NCBI GenBank assembly: GCA_003535335.1
Contig: DOHJ01000163.1
Location: forward strand, 1-8,250
Origin: Paracoccaceae bacterium
Lineage (GTDB): Bacteria; Pseudomonadota; Alphaproteobacteria; Rhodobacterales; Rhodobacteraceae
Length of the DNA stretch: 8,250 bases
Direction of reading: 5' to 3'
The notes under the pieces were generated by a model. The model was not told the DNA's origin. It did no database searches and worked only from the letters and a program-made list of their open reading frames with translations. The translations under genes were made by a program, and so were the position numbers. Positions 6,922 to 8,250 of the stretch are shown here, one piece after another (within the stretch, counting starts at the first letter, position 1; every line of letters begins with the position of its first letter).

Positions 6922-8217
6922 ATGAGCGATAGTAAAAAATTTGCCAGCCTGACAATTGGTGATAAAACACTGGAATTGCCGATCTATTCCCCCACCGAGG
7001 GACCGGATGTGATTGATATCCGTAAATTATATGCGCAGGGCGATGTTTTTACTTATGACCCCGGTTTCACCTCAACTGCGGCCTGTGATTCCACCATTAC
7101 CTATATCGATGGAGCGGCGGGTATTTTGCTGCATCGGGGCTATACGATTGGCGAATTGACCGAAAAATCCCATTATCTGGAAGTTTGTTACCTGCTGCTA
7201 AACGGCGAGCTGCCTTCGGCCGAGGAGCTGGAGCATTTCGAGTACCGCATCACGCGCCACACCATGTTGCACGAACAAATGATGAATTTCTTTCGTGGTT
7301 TTCGCCGCGACGCCCACCCGATGGCAATCATGACCGGCGTCGTTGGGGCGATGTCGGCATTTTACCACGATTCACTGGATATCACCGACCCGCAGCAACG
7401 CGAAGTTGCCTCGGTCCGGATGATTTCCAAAATGCCGACCATTGCGGCGATGGCGTTTAAATATTCCAAAGGCCAGCCTTTTGTTTACCCGAGCAATGAC
7501 CTGGATTTTGCCTCGAATTTCTTGCGCATGTGTTTTGCCACTCCGGTCGAGGAATACGAAGTCGATCCGATCCTGTCGCGCGCCATGGACCGTATTTTCA
7601 CGCTGCACGCCGATCACGAACAGAACGCCTCGACCTCAACTGTGCGTCTGGCCGGATCATCAGGTGCCAACCCGTTTGCCTGCATCGCTGCCGGCATTGC
7701 CTGCCTTTGGGGGCCGACGCATGGCGGGGCCAATCAGGCCTGTCTGGAAATGCTTGAGGAAATCGGCACGGTGGATCGCATTCCCGAATATATCGCGCGG
7801 GCCAAAGATAAAAACGACAGTTTTCGCCTTATGGGATTTGGCCACCGGGTTTACAAAAACTTTGACCCGAGAGCCGTGGTGCTGAAAGAAAACGCTGACG
7901 AGGTTCTGGAGCTGCTGGGCATTGAAAACAACCCCAAACTGCAAGTTGCCAAGGCGCTTGAGGCCGCAGCGCTTGAGGATCCGTATTTCAAAGAGAAAAA
8001 GCTGTTTCCAAATGTGGATTTTTATTCGGGCATTATTCTGGAGGCGATGGGTTTCCCAACATCAATGTTCACGCCAATTTTTGCACTGTCACGCACGGTT
8101 GGCTGGATTGCCCAGTGGAAAGAAATGCTGGATGATCCGCAACTGAAAATCGGCCGTCCGCGTCAGCTGTATCAGGGCGAAAGCCAGCGCGATTATGTCG
8201 ATGTTGAGGACAGATAA
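6922..8217 (+). CDS. gltA: Citrate synthase, type II (hexameric, NADH-sensitive type)
   Basis: The enzyme condenses acetyl-CoA and oxaloacetate to citrate and CoA, the entry step of the TCA cycle, in the cytoplasm. The 431-aa length is typical of the Gram-negative enzyme (E. coli has 427). The catalytic triad is present: H267 in GPTHGG (E. coli H264), H308 in GFGHRVYK (E. coli H305) and D366 in FPNVDFYSG (E. coli D362). H229 and H232 lie in [10 protein letters not shown]. Residues that form the NADH allosteric site of the E. coli enzyme are kept: R112, H113, T114, Y148, R166 and K170 correspond to R109, H110, T111, Y145, R163 and K167. E. coli C206 is Val209 here. The gene follows gltX by 69 bp on the same strand, and the two may share a transcript. 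It ends with TAA, 3 bp before the stop of a convergent gene. Confidence 0.97.
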   Translation: MSDSKKFASLTIGDKTLELPIYSPTEGPDVIDIRKLYAQGDVFTYDPGFTSTAACDSTITYIDGAAGILLHRGYTIGELTEKSHYLEVCYLLLNGELPSAEELEHFEYRITRHTMLHEQMMNFFRGFRRDAHPMAIMTGVVGAMSAFYHDSLDITDPQQREVASVRMISKMPTIAAMAFKYSKGQPFVYPSNDLDFASNFLRMCFATPVEEYEVDPILSRAMDRIFTLHADHEQNASTSTVRLAGSSGANPFACIAAGIACLWGPTHGGANQACLEMLEEIGTVDRIPEYIARAKDKNDSFRLMGFGHRVYKNFDPRAVVLKENADEVLELLGIENNPKLQVAKALEAAALEDPYFKEKKLFPNVDFYSGIILEAMGFPTSMFTPIFALSRTVGWIAQWKEMLDDPQLKIGRPRQLYQGESQRDYVDVEDR

Positions 8218-8220
8218 GGT

Positions 8221-8250
8221 CTAGCGCCCTTCAAATTTAGCCTCGCGTTT
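8221..8250 (-). CDS. C-terminal fragment of a convergent gene, possibly enoyl-CoA hydratase/isomerase family
   Basis: Read on the minus strand, the last 30 bases of the window encode KREAKFEGR followed by TAG. A closing sequence of the form KRxxxFxGR is common at the C-terminus of crotonase-superfamily proteins (enoyl-CoA hydratases), which act on acyl-CoA thioesters. Only nine residues are visible, so the family is a suggestion. The gene would be convergent with gltA, with just three bases between the stop codons. Confidence 0.45.
   Translation of the reverse strand, partial: KREAKFEGR

Overview
The window looks like chromosomal DNA from an alphaproteobacterium of the Rhodobacterales (Rhodobacter/Roseobacter) type. 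The evidence is moderately high GC content, the protein style of GltX, GltA and ComEC, a perfect CtrA-type site (TTAA-N7-TTAA) in front of comEC, and the gene order comEC / gltX / gltA, which I recall from that order. No insertion sequence, integrase, tRNA, CRISPR array or other sign of transfer is visible. Coding density is very high and no gap exceeds about 100 bp.

Layout, left to right. (1) Positions 1-3305, plus strand: the C-terminal ~1100 residues of a large RND-family inner-membrane efflux permease whose start lies before the window. (2) Positions 3312-5357, minus strand: a complete ComEC/Rec2-type DNA-uptake channel, convergent with the RND gene and only 6 bp from it. (3) Positions 5358-5445: a short AT-rich divergent control region holding the CtrA-like site. 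(4) Positions 5446-6852, plus strand: glutamyl-tRNA synthetase (gltX). (5) Positions 6922-8217, plus strand: citrate synthase (gltA), 69 bp after gltX. (6) Positions 8221-8250, minus strand: the last nine codons of a convergent gene that resembles the C-terminus of enoyl-CoA hydratase/isomerase (crotonase) proteins.

gltX and gltA are housekeeping genes of tRNA charging and the TCA cycle and may be partly co-transcribed. comEC is expected to bring single-stranded DNA across the inner membrane. In Rhodobacter capsulatus, homologues of competence genes including comEC serve gene transfer agent (GTA) recipient capability and are controlled by CtrA, so the CtrA-like site is the most informative regulatory signal here. 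The RND permease has no adaptor or outer-membrane partner in view; such genes would probably lie upstream.

Most of the window is ordinary core genome. The points worth a second look are the CtrA-like site, a ~70-residue insertion with two extra hydrophobic segments in the RND permease (with a G8 tract inside it), and the RND gene standing downstream of comEC, where I would expect lexA in relatives.
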